A program made the translations under genes and the position numbers. The notes under the pieces are model-generated. The model saw nothing but the letters and a program-made list of their open reading frames with translations, ran no database searches and was not told the origin of the DNA. From Helianthus annuus (lineage: Eukaryota > Streptophyta > Magnoliopsida > Asterales > Asteraceae), in NCBI RefSeq assembly GCF_002127325.2, contig NC_035434.2, positions 74,475,262-74,539,261 on the forward strand: 64,000 bases of DNA, read 5' to 3'. Below, in pieces: positions 11,597 through 24,275 of this stretch; position 1 is the first letter of the stretch, and each line of letters opens with the position of its first letter.

Positions 11597-12437
11597 CTGA
11601 AAGATCAAATAAGTTAACATTCACATAAAAGTAAATAAAAGAAAACAATTATTCACTGTTGCGATATAACAGAACTGATATTAGAATTTTTAATCTCGCA
11701 TGCTTGGTTTTTTCGCAACAATTGAATTCAGAACTGGATCCATTTTTTAACTTTGTTTAGCAATAGATATAGGGGTGTCCTTCTATGTATTTTTAGTAGT
11801 AACTATAGAAGTGTATTAGGGTTTAATTTTAGATTTGCCACCCCTTTATTTAGGAAGTTTGTTGTGGTTAGTTTTAAGTTTTTATAAAATATCTATAATC
11901 TATAAGCCTTTATAAAGCATTTCCTATGGATTGAAATGTAATTTTGCCCTTAATTTTAAGACGACAGATCAAGAGGTATTGCTTGTTCCCTGATCTTTCG
12001 TCCCTCTCTCCCAATTTTACCCTAAATTCAATGTCATTCGCCGACAAATAAATAGCCGATCAAGAATGCTTAGATGATTCAAACCGTCAGCGCAATTACT
12101 AATTCAATCAATTAGGTTTCATGTGGTCATCGCCCTATTCAATGGTATTGAAGGTGATTGAATGTTGCAATTGAGGCGTTCATGCGTTTCTATCCTACCC
12201 AACCAAGCGTCGTGCGGATTTAGGTTATAATAGGTATTGAAGATGACTGAATGTTGTAATTGAGGTGTTCATGCGTCAACCGCTGTTTACGCTCCTTCAA
12301 CAATTTTTATTGCCATAGTAAGATTAAAAACTTGCCATTCTCTGTGTTTTTTTTTGGCAAACTTTGTTATTATGTTAATGTTTGTTTTTTTGGTTGTTAT
12401 TAAAATTTTGATGAATTTATGATGTCAGTGTGTTTAG
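11597..12437. other. no recognisable gene
   Basis: A near-duplicate phrase (GGTATTGAAG(G/A)TGA(T/C)TGAATGTTG) occurs at about 12143 and 12231, followed each time by AATTGAGG(C/T)GTTCATGCGT. This is a tandem duplication of roughly 90 bp. Nothing else is supported. Confidence 0.4.
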
Positions 12438-12903
12438 GAGAGCAAATTCTTGAAGTTTTTAGGGTTTATGTGGAACCCATTATCATGGGTTATGGAAGTT
12501 GTTGCTATCATGGTGATTGCTGATCCTAACTAAGGATTAAGAACTAAGAACCCTAATTGAATACATGATTTGCTTGAAATTGCCTTTTTTTCCTCTATAA
12601 ACTCTCATTGAATTCAAAATGTTGCAGGGAAATCCTCCTGAATGGCAAGATTTTGTGGGTATTATCACTTTGCTCTTAATCATCTCCACATTTAGTTTTA
12701 TTAAAGAAAACAATGCTGGTCAACAGCTCTCAAGGCCTTGCTTGCCCTAAACGTAAAGGTACCATATCAATTGTTTTTCATAATTTAACAATTTACAAAC
12801 AAGGTGAAGTTGACGCAGTTGTGATTGCCAGTGGGGTTAACACATTTTTGAGATATGTTGATCATCTTGTTGATAGCACAAATCAAGTTGGTCACTTTCA
12901 AAA
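12438..12903 (+). pseudogene. plasma-membrane H+-ATPase (P3A) gene fragment
   Basis: Three pieces of one P3A proton pump lie in the correct order. 12438-12529 reads [20 protein letters not shown] (first transmembrane hairpin). After an intron-like gap with TTGCAG, 12628-12755 reads [18 protein letters not shown] and KENNAG, followed by a one-base shift and a degraded ALMARLAPK-equivalent. 12802-12903 reads KQGEVDAVVIASGVNTFL and HLVDSTNQVGHFQK, the region after the actuator domain. The family segment between the second and third pieces is missing, and the phosphorylation, ATP-binding and C-terminal domains are absent. The fragment runs straight into the SLAH exon at 13025, suggesting capture by a transposon. 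Confidence 0.8.
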
Positions 12904-13024
12904 ACTAATTATAAAAAAAATTCAAATACATGTTCCGTGTATGAGATTAGTTAAAGTATATTTTTACGTGGTTTTTATTATTCTGTAATTTTAAATCTAA
13001 AGAAACTGTTGTGTTACTTTACAG

Positions 13025-13432
13025 GGGGTACGAGTGAATTTCTTTAGAGGAATCAGCTTCTCGTTGGCGTGGTGGGAGTACACTTTTCCGATGACCGGAG
13101 CCGCAGTCGCGATGATCCGATACACGAGCGAAGTGTCAAACATCGTGACTAAACTCTTATCGGTTGGCCTAACATCGATTGCCACCCTAACTGTTTTCGG
13201 CTTACTTGTAACAACAATTCTGCATGCTTTTGTGATGCGCGATCACTTCCCGAACGATATCGCCATCAGCGATAGGAAGCCGAAAACGGTTCGGAAATGG
13301 TTCCACAGGAGGGCTGGCAGCTCGGAGAAAGACATTGAACATTACCTTAAATATGTGACTTCAAACGAGAAAGATGTTGTTGAGGCTTCAGTGACAGACA
13401 AAGATGTTAAAAGTCAAACTCCATTGCCTTGA
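13025..13432 (+). pseudogene. SLAC1/SLAH S-type anion channel, last exon only
   Basis: An acceptor (TTTACAG ending 13024) opens a 135-residue frame ending at TGA 13430-13432. It starts GVRVNFFRGISFSLAWWEYT and continues through TFPMTGAA, the last transmembrane helices of the SLAC1/TehA fold, and then a basic cytosolic tail (FHRRAGSSEKDI) as in SLAH2/SLAH3-like channels. The family gates anion efflux at the plasma membrane. The preceding roughly 450 residues, including the pore Phe, are absent. The frame is uninterrupted and could be spliced to the H+-ATPase pieces upstream, but neither protein would be complete. Most likely a captured exon. Confidence 0.82.
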
Positions 13433-14331
13433 ATTGAAATATTATTGATTTATTGTTTAAGTGACCGTAAGTACAATTGAGGAACATGGGCTGATGCGCT
13501 TCCAGTTTCCGGTGATGTTGGATGCTTAGGGGGCGTTTGGTTCGCGGAATGTGTAGTAATTGGAATTGGAATCCCTATGGGAATTGGAATTTGATGGATA
13601 ACCAAAACAAGTTTAGAGTCACTGTGGGTGACTTTTTTATTTTTTTTTGTTTGACCAATGGCTGATGACAACCCACTTACAAATTGGCTTGCTTTTGGTT
13701 TAGCTATTCGAGATCGGCTCGGCTAAAAGCTCGAAAGCACATGAATAGTCGAAACCATGTAACACCATGTGTTTACAATTGAGGAACATGGGCTGATGCG
13801 CTCGAATTTGTAGATCTAGGTCAATGCCTTTTGGTTTCGTGTGTATTGTGTAGACATGCAACACCATACCAGTTTGCACAAAAGCACATGAATAGTCGAA
13901 AACAGGGCTGTTCGCACGTTGATGCAATGCGAATCCGAGGCGTATACGAAAATTTATGTGCATATAGACCCGTTTGACACGTACACATTGATTACGCAAG
14001 CTATGGTTTACTCATACTTGTAACTAATTTAGCACATACTTGTAACTAATTTAGCGCAAAGTCGCAAAAAACTTGACTGCTCATAATTGTTGATATATTT
14101 ATTAACTTTTTGGTTTTTTTTATTTTGATTTTCAGAAGTTTAAAGACGATGACGGGGACCAAAAGCAAAAGATGCAAACATTGCTCTAAAGATTTGCCTG
14201 CAGACCCGGTTAGAAATGGTACATAAGCGTTGGTGTTGGAATGGTGTATTGTGTAGCAGTAGATTCTTCAGGTGGCAAGTCCACAGCAGTTGTTTGACTT
14301 TAGGCAAAGCCTCACTGCAATCTTCAAAATG
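13433..14331. repeat. short dispersed repeats, no gene
   Basis: ACAATTGAGGAACATGGGCT occurs near 13472 and again near 13777. AAAGCACATGAATAGTCGAA occurs near 13734 and 13879. A GGGGGCGTTTGGTTCGCGGA phrase near 13530, common at plant hAT-like MITE ends, starts an insertion-like segment. No coding gene is supported up to the Tat element target site at 14332. Confidence 0.45.
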
Positions 14332-14336
14332 GTAAT

Positions 14337-14971
14337 TGTTGATGCAACAAATAATAGACCAAGGTCTGTAGCGATATCTCTGGGGTAAAAGGGTTCAGGG
14401 GTTCGATTAGCTTAACGCAGGTCGTGGGGTCCCCCCACGTTTGCAAGACGTGGAGAGAGATTCACTAGTATTGTTTTTATCTTCCTTAGATCTTGAGCTG
14501 ATTAGAAATCAGCCCAGAAAGCGATCGTTGGAGAAGATGAATTATTTAGTGTGAAGAAGAGAAGCAAGCATGAAGCTAGTTCTCAAGAGGGAGAAGGAGA
14601 ATCAGAGAGTTAGAGTGACATCTGTTGATCCTGGAGTGAATGGCATGGTGGAATGGCCTGCATTTTATAGGGGAAGGTGTTTCTCAAAGGAGAAACCCGT
14701 GACTAGTGAATCTGTGCTTGCAGTGAGGGGTTTGCCCATTTTGAGGGTTGAAGGGTTTGGACCTGCGGACAAAAGGGTGTGCTCTCCCACATGTTCTGGT
14801 TGCGGCTAGGCAGAAGGTTTCACATGTTAAGTGTTGATGTGACCGGACACTATGCTTGTCCTTTTTACTTTTCATGACCGTTGGACCATTTCCGAACCTT
14901 TTAACCTTTTAACCTTTTAAGCTGTTATGTCTCTAATCAGTTTATTAAGGTTTGAGCTACCCCCGTCATCA
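14337..14971 (-). repeat. Tat element 3' LTR
   Basis: TG...CA ends, 635 bp, nearly identical to 29216-29850 (scattered substitutions and compensating small indels around base 14,696). Adjacent purine tract on the internal side (minus-strand GACTTAGGGGGC). Confidence 0.92.
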
Positions 14972-15491
14972 GCCCCCTAAGTCAGAGGTATTTGGGGTGT
15001 AAGCTCAAATGCTTCTGACTTTTGTACACGATTTTTATTGCTTAAAGGCTTCAAGGCTTGAAAGGTTATCAGGCGTCTAAGTTTTTGGATTTGAATTTTG
15101 AAATGACAGTTAATGTGATGGATGGCAGTTTTTTGCCTTTTGCGTAATAATAACTGCCTATACTTCACTTTCTTTTTTCTTTTGATCGCCTCTCCTGGGT
15201 GCTAGCAAAGATCTGTATGTGAGTTATTCTTGTCTCACTAGATAGGAAGTTGAGGCCTTTTGTAAATAATGGGGGATCGATCTAAAGTCTAATCCGGTGG
15301 CTCCGGGTCTTAGATAAATCGATCGATCAGTGTCCCGCTGGTTTGATTGCTCTTTATTGCTGTCATTTCGAGTTTTCCAACTTGTGTCATTCGTTTTTGG
15401 TCTTTGTTATGAATATTTTAGAGTATTATTGTGTGTCGCTTGGTTAGTTGCGTCCTCAAGGTCTTGTTGGGACTTTACACTTTGAGGTCTT

Positions 15492-17347
15492 GTGATATGG
15501 TATGACCCATCGCTGTTGTTTCGATGTTTTTTACGGTTGACCAAGAACGACGATTGGGTCACGTTTGAGACATCCCAAGTTGATGTTTGTTTGACTTCCT
15601 TAATGGTTACTACCGTTTGTTCTTGGAAGGACCGAATTTTCTGGATTTCCGAGTCCATTGTTTTCTTCAAGCTTGTTTGGAGGCACCCTGATGCTATGTT
15701 AAACAAGCTTAAGCCATTTGAGTCTGAACTAGATTGTTTAAAAGCCATTAGGAAGTGTCCTTCAAGGCTTCGTCCCTTTCCTGAACACCTTTTAGTGTTG
15801 ATGGGTGTGAGCACCTTGTGGGACAGGCCGGATCGTGACCCTATGCTCATGAGGTATGATCAGGGTATGATGTTTTGCCTTATGCTTTATTAAGAGTGAT
15901 GATACCTCTGATGTTGTGTTTGGGGATGCTGAGGCCACCCCCGGTGAAGATGCTGTTCCCAGAGGTGCTGAACACAGGTTCGAGGGTTCAGGTTATGTGA
16001 ACCTTCCAAATGTCAAAGGCTTTACTAGGGTCGGTGCTTCCAAGGCTTCTACCCATTGTTTAACCCGACACATGTTAAAGAGAGCTGACCGACTATCGGC
16101 CTCCGAGCCAGTGCAACCGAGTGATGATATAGAGGCTTCGGACGACTTGGAAGTTGGGGTTGAGAGAACATAATAAAAAAAAAGATAAGGAGTTGCCCTT
16201 GGTGATTGGTAAGGAGAGTAGAGCAGCGGGTAAGAAGGTTGTAAGCTTGAAGGGTTTCGGGAAAGGTGGTGAAGCTTCCACCAATGTTAATCCCGAAGAG
16301 GTTTATGTGCCGGATTGGAAGGTCACAGTTGGTGACGGCTTCAAGTATTCGTCCGTTTGTGAGGATGTTCTTACCCATTTTGCTCCTCCTACTGTTCGAG
16401 GTTCTTGCTTGTGTATGGACGATGAACTAATGATTTCGAAAATGATGATGGGTGCTTGCAACCTTGCTGCCTTGCTTCTATAGGGTGTATCCCGATTTCG
16501 CAAAAGGATGCAAGAATATGAGGTCTTTTCGAAGAAGAGGGATTAAATGAAAGCTTCAATGGTTGCTTTGAAAGAAACTGAGGGCTACACCGAGAAGGAG
16601 AAAGCATTGCTGTTTGAAGATTTGAGGAGTTTTCTTCCCGCACAAGACTGAGGTGGTTGAATTAGAAAAACGCTTGGAAGCTGACAGGGTTTAAGTCAGG
16701 ATCGATAAGGCTGCCTTGGAGGTTCAGAAAAAGGCCTTATTAGAGGAGAAAGAAGGGTTAAAGGCTTCACTTGCCCAGGCAACTAGTGACAATAAATGGC
16801 TCATTGAGTATGGATTCCAGCAAGTGGTTAAGTATCTTCTCCATTCATCGGAGTTCAAAAAGGTCTTGGGTGATGTGTACACCGAGCTTCTTGCTCATGG
16901 GAGACACCAAGGTTTGTTTGCTGGTTACAAAGCTTTGTGAGCCTGGGGAGCCTTAAGAAAAGTCTTCTCTTTTTTCAACCTAAAGCCTTCGAAGCCTTCA
17001 AGGAAACTGTTTTGAAAGTAGGGCATATTATTTACCCTTATGTGGGTGAAGTCTCCAAGTGTTTTGGTAAACCTTTTCCTGTCTTGCAGGAGCTAAAACC
17101 CAAGGGCCTTAATGAGGCTGTTTGTAATGAAGTGTTGAAGTCCCTCTCGAAGAAACGTCCTTTCTTTGGAGATAGCGAGGAAACGTGTTCTGAAGGTGGT
17201 GAAGGCTCAAAGGGTTCAAGCCTTGAAGCCTCTGAGGTAGCGGGTGCAGCAGGGAGGAAAAAGAGGATGGCTAAAAACACCTAAGATGATGGGGTTTCGA
17301 ATAAGGATGATGCAACAAAGTCTACCATCTCTGATGCTGACAAGTGA
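15492..17347 (+). pseudogene. antisense extra ORF of the Tat element (Transposase_28 / 'putative gypsy-type transposon' family)
   Basis: This ORF is opposite in strand to gag-pol, between the integrase end and the 3' LTR. Pieces join in order across frameshifts and stops: 15492-15893 (NDDWVTFETSQVDVCL, then PSRLRPFPEHLLVLMGVS), 15880-16173 (acidic, VPRGAEHRFEGSGYV), 16170-16480 (basic, then EVYVPDWKVTVGD and VCEDVLTHFAPP), 16716-16940 (Glu/Lys-rich coiled coil, then WLIEYGFQQVVKYLLHSSEF) and 16937-17347 (Lys-rich tail). Order and phrases match the long extra protein of Asteraceae Tat elements and the PF04195-type family. The function of this protein is not established. At least four breaks make it non-coding here. 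Confidence 0.78.
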
Positions 17348-18059
17348 AGAAGAAACTTTGATTTGTAGTATTCTTAGCATATCGAACAATGTTATGGATT
17401 GTTTGTTTGAACATCCTTTTATTTTAAGGGAACCGTTTAGGTCCCTTGGTGGTTAAAGCCTGGCTGGCTTGTGGACAATGTTTTATGTTTGATGGCCAGT
17501 ATGGCCCTTGCTATCTTTAACTTATCTTGTTATGTCTATTGTGTTGTTCTGTTTACTCCCTTGTGTTTTTATTGGTTTTGTATGTTGTCTTTGTTTTGGG
17601 TGGTGCATCTTATGTTACTTATACCTTAAAGGGTTCAGTGCTGCAGTCACTTAGCCTTAGGATATTTTTAACAAGAAGATACAACCTCTATCCTATGTAT
17701 GACATTCACTTAGAGTCTTTTTGGTTCGTAAGCCAATGTTGGGGCTTAAGGAACATTTGGTGTAGGATGTTCAAACCCGTCTATGAGACATGTTTTTCAA
17801 GATTTCTATGAGTCTCATGGAGTTGTATTGATTTAGGAACTCACCCCTTATATAGGTCCATTCAACCCTTGAACCTATTTGAGCGATGTGGCCTGGGAGC
17901 TCATCCCCTTACATGGCCCTTGCCATGGAGTTTCTTACTAGGTTCTCAACCTGATTATAGGATAGAAAGACAAATTTTGATTCATCTTTCATTCATTTCA
18001 AAGTATTTTGATTACTAGGGGAATAGAACAACTTTTGGGAACTATTTGTAATACGTTTT
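17348..18059. other. Tat non-coding interval
   Basis: Between the end of the antisense ORF and the C-terminus of the minus-strand integrase. T-rich, with short open frames only. It may hold the convergent 3' ends of both transcripts. Confidence 0.4.
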
Positions 18060-21000
18060 GGTTAAACATGGAACCTTTTAAGGTTTTTGCCATTCCAATG
18101 GGGGGGAAGCTTTTTGCCTTGCGGACCTGCCAACTTGTATGATCCCCCTTTGTGGGCTTTAAGGATAGTGTATGGCCCTTCCTACTTAGGGCCGAGCTTT
18201 CCTTGGCTTTCTTTCTTGCAGGCCTCAATATTTCGAAGCACAAGGTCCCCAGGCTTGAAGTGTTCATGCTTCACCCATGTATTGTAATGAAATTCCATGT
18301 TTTGCTTGTACCTTGCTTTTTGTATAGCTTCTTAATCACGAGCCTATTCGAGTTGTTCCAAATTCAACATCGTCTCTTTCTTATTTGGCTCGAGGTCGAT
18401 GTTAAATGTTCTTTGTGTTGTTACTCCAATTTCAGCTAGGATTACAGCCTCTGATCCAAACATTAGGCTGTAGGGTGTTTTCTTGTGGCTCGTTTTCTTG
18501 GTTGTTCGAATTTCCAATAGCACATTGGGAAGCTATTCGAGCCAGTTGTTGTCGTATCTTTCCAATCGAGATTTAATCCTTTCAACAATGTTGTTGTTTG
18601 TCCTATTAACTTGGCCGTTGGATTGTGGGTGAGCTACCGAGCTGAATACTTGGGTTATTCTGAACTCCTTACACCAGGAGCTAGAAGGCTTCTCAGCAAA
18701 CTACTTCCCGTTATCCGTGATTAGTACCCCTGGAGCCCAAAACGACAGATTATGTTTTCGTAAACAAAATCAATGACCTGTTTCCCTGAGATTTTTACCA
18801 ATAGCTTTACTTTTGGCCACTTGGTGAAGTAGTTCACGGCTACCAATAAGAGCTTGACTCCTCATTTGGCTAGTGGGGATGGACCAACGATGTTGATTCC
18901 CTACTTGTGTAATAGCCAAGCCGAGGAGATGGGAACGGGGTCATGTTTGAGGCATTTGGATACCGGAGCATGTAACTGACAAGCTTCATACTTTCGCAAT
19001 TGTTCGGAGGTATCTCGATGCATGGAAGGCCAAAAGTGTTCGAGGTTCATCAACTTTGACACTACCGATTTTGGGCCACAATGAGCTCCACATATCCCTT
19101 CGTGAACCTCTTTGATCAGATATTGGCTTTGTTCTGGGCCAACGCATCAAAGTAGTGGTGCAAGGTATCCTTTTTGTAAAGGATATCTCCTTGTAACACA
19201 TATTGCCTTGACTTGATACAAACCCTTTTAACCTTAGTCTGGTCATTAGGTAATTCGCCATTTTGAGGAACCTTTCAATGGGAGTCATCCAATTTGGCCC
19301 TTTTTTAGTGATCACATCTTGAACCTCAAGTCTTTGGATGGATGAGGTTTTTAACACCTCAATTAGTACCTTCTTGGTGAGGTGGGCAAACGTAGGAGAT
19401 ACAAGTTTGCTTAGTGCATTAGTTCTCTTGTTTTGAGATCTTGGAACTTTTTTGATGGAAAATGTTTGAAATGTGTTCATCAATTCCTTTGATTTCTCTC
19501 GGTACTAATACATGTTTGGTTCTTTTGCTATGTAGCTGTTATTATCTTAGCTTGAGAGAGTCTATAAGGACTTGAAGCTTTTGAACCCCCATTTCTTTGG
19601 CTGTGTAGTTGTCACTTATTTGGTTTGAAACAAGAAACGAGTCTGTGAAGACTTGAAGCCTTTTGACACCCATATTTTTGCAAGCTTGAGCCCAGCAATC
19701 AATGCTTCATACTCAACTTTGTTGTTTGTAGTCTGAAATTCAAGACGAAGGGCATACCTGAATTCCAATTCATTAGGATCAATTAGAACTAGCCCTGCTC
19801 TTGACCCTTAAATGGTTGAAGCTTCGTCGGTAAAGAGCTTCTAGGTATGGGGGTCAGAGGGTTCAGTGGAGGTTGTATTGACTTCCATTGTGACTTTTTT
19901 AGGGACTTCTATGATGAAGTCAGTTGAGACTTGGGCTTTAACAGCTTTTTTCGGGACATAGGTGAATTTTAAGCACATTCTTAATAGGTTAGTCAGTGAC
20001 CACTTGTATCGGGTGTGACTGAAAGTACCTTCGAAGCCTTCTAGCCGTTTGGACTAGGGCTAGAGCAAGTTTTTTCGAAGAAGAATATTTGATTTCTGCT
20101 AATTTTGAAGTTTTGAAAAAGTCAATGGGTATCTGAACTTTATTTCGTTCAATTATTAGAGTCGTACTTATGGTTTTTTCAGCAATCGAAAGGTGGAAAG
20201 AGATCGTTCCTCCTGTTTCTGGAGCTGAAATGGTTGGGAGTGAAGCCAAGTGTTGGTTCATTTGGTTGAAGGCTTCCTTTTGAGGTTAAACGCTTCAAAG
20301 CTGTAAGCTTTCCATCGAAAGCCTTTCTTGTTAGCATATCCCTTGAGGGTTAGCTTTTATGCTTTGTTTCCCAATGATATGCCCTACAAACGAGCACTTG
20401 ATTGGATTAAGCCTCATGTTGATCTTTCTCGAGTTTTGGAAGGTTTCTTGTATGTTATCGAGCATTTGGTATTCCGTTTTGCTCTTGATCACCAAATCAT
20501 CAAAATAAGCTTTAATGTTTTTGCCGATTTGTCTGGCAAACGCTTTGTCAACCAGACGTTGATAAGTGGCACATGCATTTATTAAACCAAAAGATATTTT
20601 TTGATAGCAAGATATACCTTCATCAGTGTGAAATGTGGTTTTTTCTTCATCTTTTTTTATTATTAGGATCTGATGGTAACCCTTTTAGGCGTCAAGAAAA
20701 CACTTGAATGGGAAGCCTGTGAGCAAGTTATCCTTGAGGTCTATCTCGGGTAGCGGGTAGCAATCCTTTGGGCGTGCTTTGTTCAAGTCTTTAAAATTGA
20801 TACACATTCTCCCAGACTTGTCGGGTTTTTGAACCATTACCGGATTGGCTACCCATGATTGATACTTGACCTCTCGAAGGATTCCGGCTAGAACAAGCTT
20901 TTCCATCTCTTTGCGTTATACAAGGCTTCTGTTAGGGGCTTGACTCCGTTTTTTTTGTATAACGGGCTTAACATCAGGTGGGATCCATAACTTCATGTTT

Positions 21001-21450
21001 CAACCATGCTACAAGGGATGCCGGTCATATCTTCCGGGCACCAAGCAAAGACATAGTGCAAGAGCAGCTTTTTAAGGTATGAGATGGTTTCTTTGGAAAG
21101 GTTAGTGTTTACCCTTATCCCCTGTTGAGGATATTTTGGGTTTATGTCCAACTCTTGTTCATCGTCTTCGTCCTTTCTTGAGTTTTCCCCTTCAACCACA
21201 AAAGCTTCTTGGGTAGGTTGAAGGGTTGCTATCCCTTTTTTCAGTGGGAAACATCACAGTGCCTTGACCAACTGAAACTGCCATTCCGAACACACTTTGA
21301 CCTGGTCTTCCTGTGATGATATCATAGTTGGAAGGGATATTGATCACCGCAAAAGTGAGTTGTTCGGTTCGTCCCTTTGTTCTCTCGTTGAACAATCATT
21401 ATGGGTTATTTGGCCTAAAGGCTTGATAGGTATGTCTGCGATACCTTCGA
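18060..21450 (-). pseudogene. Tat pol remnant: protease, RT, RNase H, integrase
   Basis: Read from high to low coordinates. 21395-21192 holds the end of the protease region (FAVINIPSNYDIITGRPG). 21199-20993 is the linker with EDMTGIPCSMVE. 20906-20685 is RT (WVANPVMVQKPDKSGRMCI, then NKARPKDCYPLPEID). 20261-19989 is the RT-RNase H connection (RRLRRYFQSHPIQVV). 19900-19490 is degraded RNase H. 19483-18986 starts with the RNase H end (VPRSQNKRTNALSKL) and leads into integrase. 18990-18700 is the integrase core with stops (ACQLHAPVSKCLKHDPVP). 18290-18080 is the integrase C-terminal domain (HFKPGDLVLRNIEA). There are many stops and shifts, and no intact catalytic domain survives. Confidence 0.82.
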
Positions 21451-21639
21451 TGGAGGATTCAGACTGTTGAAACTTTGAACGCTCATCGTCGCTGAGAGGG
21501 TTAAAGCGTTTCAAGCTTTTCATCAGCTGAGAGGGTTAAAGCATTTCTCAAGCATGATTTTGGAGGATTTAGACTGTTGAAGCTTTGAACGCTCATCGTC
21601 GCTGAGAGGGTTAAAGCGTTTCAAGCTTTTCATCAGCTG

Positions 21640-23047
21640 AGAGGGTTAAAGCTTTGTTTTCAAGGTCGACCATGTTCACTTCCTACTTTTATTCTTCAAC
21701 CATTTTGTCCTTGACCCCTTTAACCAAGTGAGCCAGTTCGGAGTTGACGGCTTTTTTGATCCTCTTTTTGGGTTGGAAGCAATTATTGGTATGGTGACCT
21801 TTCTATTCGTGAAACTCACAATACTGGCTTGATTATTCCAATCTTTTATTTTTTGGCAAAGGTTGAGGAGGACGGAAGCTGTGTTTTACCTCTTTGGTTG
21901 CCAAGATCTCTTATGCAGCCTTGGTTAAGGCTGTAAAGTTTATGGTTTTTTCTTGGCTTGGAGGGTTCTGGCCTTCAGGCCTTCTGGAATCCGAACCTTT
22001 GAACCGTTTGTCATAAGAGCCATACTGGAAGCTCCAGTTAAGAGTTTTTTATTTTGTTCTTTGATGTCTACAGCTTATTCTCCTCGAATGTGGGCTTCAG
22101 CCCTTTCAAGTGTTTCTTCAAGGGTTTTGGGCAGACATTTATTAAAGTCTCTTGTGAGATATTTGGAATTTATAGCATTCATGAACCTTGTAACCCTAAT
22201 ATTTTCATTGGCGTAAGTTAAACCTTCCTTTTTGTACCTTTCGGTGAAGTCTCTGAGACTTTCATCGTCATGTTGTTATGGGAAACCTTTGCTAAAATCG
22301 TCAAAGGTCTGAATGCTTTGTTCAGGAAGGTCATTAAACCATATGCGTGAAGACCCTTCAAGGGTTCGTATGAACATGAGACAACATCCGGGGTTGGGCC
22401 ATTTTTCAATTCTTGCTGCCCCGACGAAGATTTGGAGGTGGTTTTCAGCACCGTAATAGTATCTTTATCTGGGTTTGAAACTCGTACTCAACAAGTTGTT
22501 TGGGAGAAGCAAGACAAGTTGTTGGGCTTGTAAGGTTTTGAGAGGTATTTTACTACCCTTGAAGCTGGGTTACCACTTGAGGTACCCTGGTGAGTGGTTG
22601 GCACTTGGTTGATGAAATTAAGGTTAAAGCCTTGAAGGCTTTCTGTGTAATCAACCAACTTTCACGTGCTGCAAAGGAAATTGTGACATCATTTGTGTCA
22701 TCAGCTAGGGCATAAGGTTAAATCCTTAAAGGCTTTCTAATGGTACTAATAGAAGATGCCATTATCTGTGTCAAAAGGTTAAAGCCTTAAAGGCTTACTG
22801 TATAAGGCATTCCCATGGATGCGCTCATGACCGCACCTCGAGCCAAAGGCAGGGTGACCATAGCTTGTTTTCACGAAGTAGCAATGGGAGGGGGAACACT
22901 TGAAGCTGGTGACTGCCATAATTGATCAAGAGTGATTTTATGCCCCATAGGTGCACCGGTTGTAACAGGTTGGGAGGTAAATAAGGGAAAAACGGTTGGA
23001 CTTGGCCTCCCCAAAAGCTAAAGGGCTTGAGTGGTTGGTCTATCACA
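21640..23047 (-). pseudogene. Tat gag remnant, distal part
   Basis: Minus-strand frames with stops carry Tat gag phrases. About 22340-22220 covers the LPEQ...FDDF...ERY-like part of the capsid domain. About 22200-21950 covers the FMNAIN... and RGEEAVDIKEQN-like part. The gag start is on the other side of the inserted solo LTRs, at 28718-29137. Tandem near-repeats of a GAGAGGGTTAAAGC(A/G)TTTC phrase at 21480-21660 show a local duplication. Not translatable. Confidence 0.65.
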
Positions 23048-23459
23048 CTAGGTGTGACAACTGGCACAAAACCGGTAATGTCACACCCCCAAAATCCACC
23101 TGTGGAGTATCACCGCTTGGGAGCGTGACTGACCAGGATCTTAGCCACCAATCATATTGAACATGTAATATAGTTAAGTATAGCGGAAGCATTTAAGTAA
23201 ACCCAAGCATAAATATTAATGTATGAAACATCATAAGTGTTCAAATAGCATTCATGATCCTTTGCCCACAACGACCTGCTCCTCCCTGTGCATGCTCCAT
23301 AATGCACCTAAGGTCCTGCAAGGCATGCAGCAGAGAGTCAACAACTAGTTGAGCGAGTTCACAGTAAGTAAGTTCAGTAATAGAAATGGTATAGCAAGCA
23401 GTGCGTTCGTTCATCTAATCATGCATCGTATTAGTTCGTTCATTGTTCATGTATAGTAT

Positions 23460-23680
23460 TGGTTTCCATCGCGGGCCCCTTCGGCATGTATGCGAAGATT
23501 TGGGTTAATACTCCCAAATATCCTAGACTATGTATATTTGTATCGCTGGCCACCCTGGCATGTGTGCGAAGTTCTAATATGTTTAGTTCGCAGCCTTCCC
23601 GAGGCATGTGTGTGAAGATCAGTCATAATTATCGCAGCCAACCCTTGGTGTGTGTGCGAAGATCTGCTCAAGTAGGTATA
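23460..23680. repeat. imperfect minisatellite in solo LTR B
   Basis: About four to five imperfect copies of a unit of the form (T)CGC(A/G)GCC...GGCATGTGTGCGAAGAT, spaced 45-60 bp. The same unit occurs in the Tekay LTRs at 42265-42500 and 49850-50080. Confidence 0.7.
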
Positions 23681-24057
23681 CTAGTCTAGCCGTATCTTAT
23701 CATTCACCATCCTCACCCTGAGGACTCGTATCTTTAAGTTCCATTAACTAAGTATGTACGTATAATTCATTCAATCCCATTCCCACCCTGGGAATCCCAT
23801 GCCTTGGCTGTGTGAACTCACCTTGGGTTTGCTCGGTATGCTAAGTATGTGCTCAAAGTAAATCAGTCACGCCCTAGAGTATGCACGTATACAATCAGTT
23901 TGTATTCATGTGGTTCACGTATAAGCATCAACAATGATCATCAAGTAGTACACATCACTATTCATCATTACACAAATCATGCATAGCGTTTAACATCAGT
24001 TAATTAACTCAGTTAACACTTAACAGAATTACATCAGATTACTGTGCAGGTTATCCA

Positions 24058-24275
24058 AGTTGGCGAAACAGATTATTCGGCGAAACACATTCTGTTTCGT
24101 CGAACATTCTTTGGCGAATTACAATTTCTATTTCGTCAATTACTCTTGGCGAAACACATCTTGTTTCGTCAAGAGTTCTCTTTCGTCCAATATTCACATT
24201 CGTCAAGATCCTATTACATCAACATTCTAATTCGCCAAACCTTCAGATTCGTTAAGCAGTACTTTCGTCAACATA
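24058..24275. repeat. TTTCGTC / GGCGAAA motif array in solo LTR B
   Basis: About a dozen copies of TTCGTC, GGCGAA or close variants in both orientations, spaced about 15-25 bp. They occupy the LTR interior where the Tekay element at 41844 instead has a TCGGAC array. Confidence 0.75.

Noticed and set aside
16049..17280. Minus-strand frames in the Tat element
   Set aside because: They are shadows of the antisense extra ORF, which carries the recognisable phrases on the plus strand.
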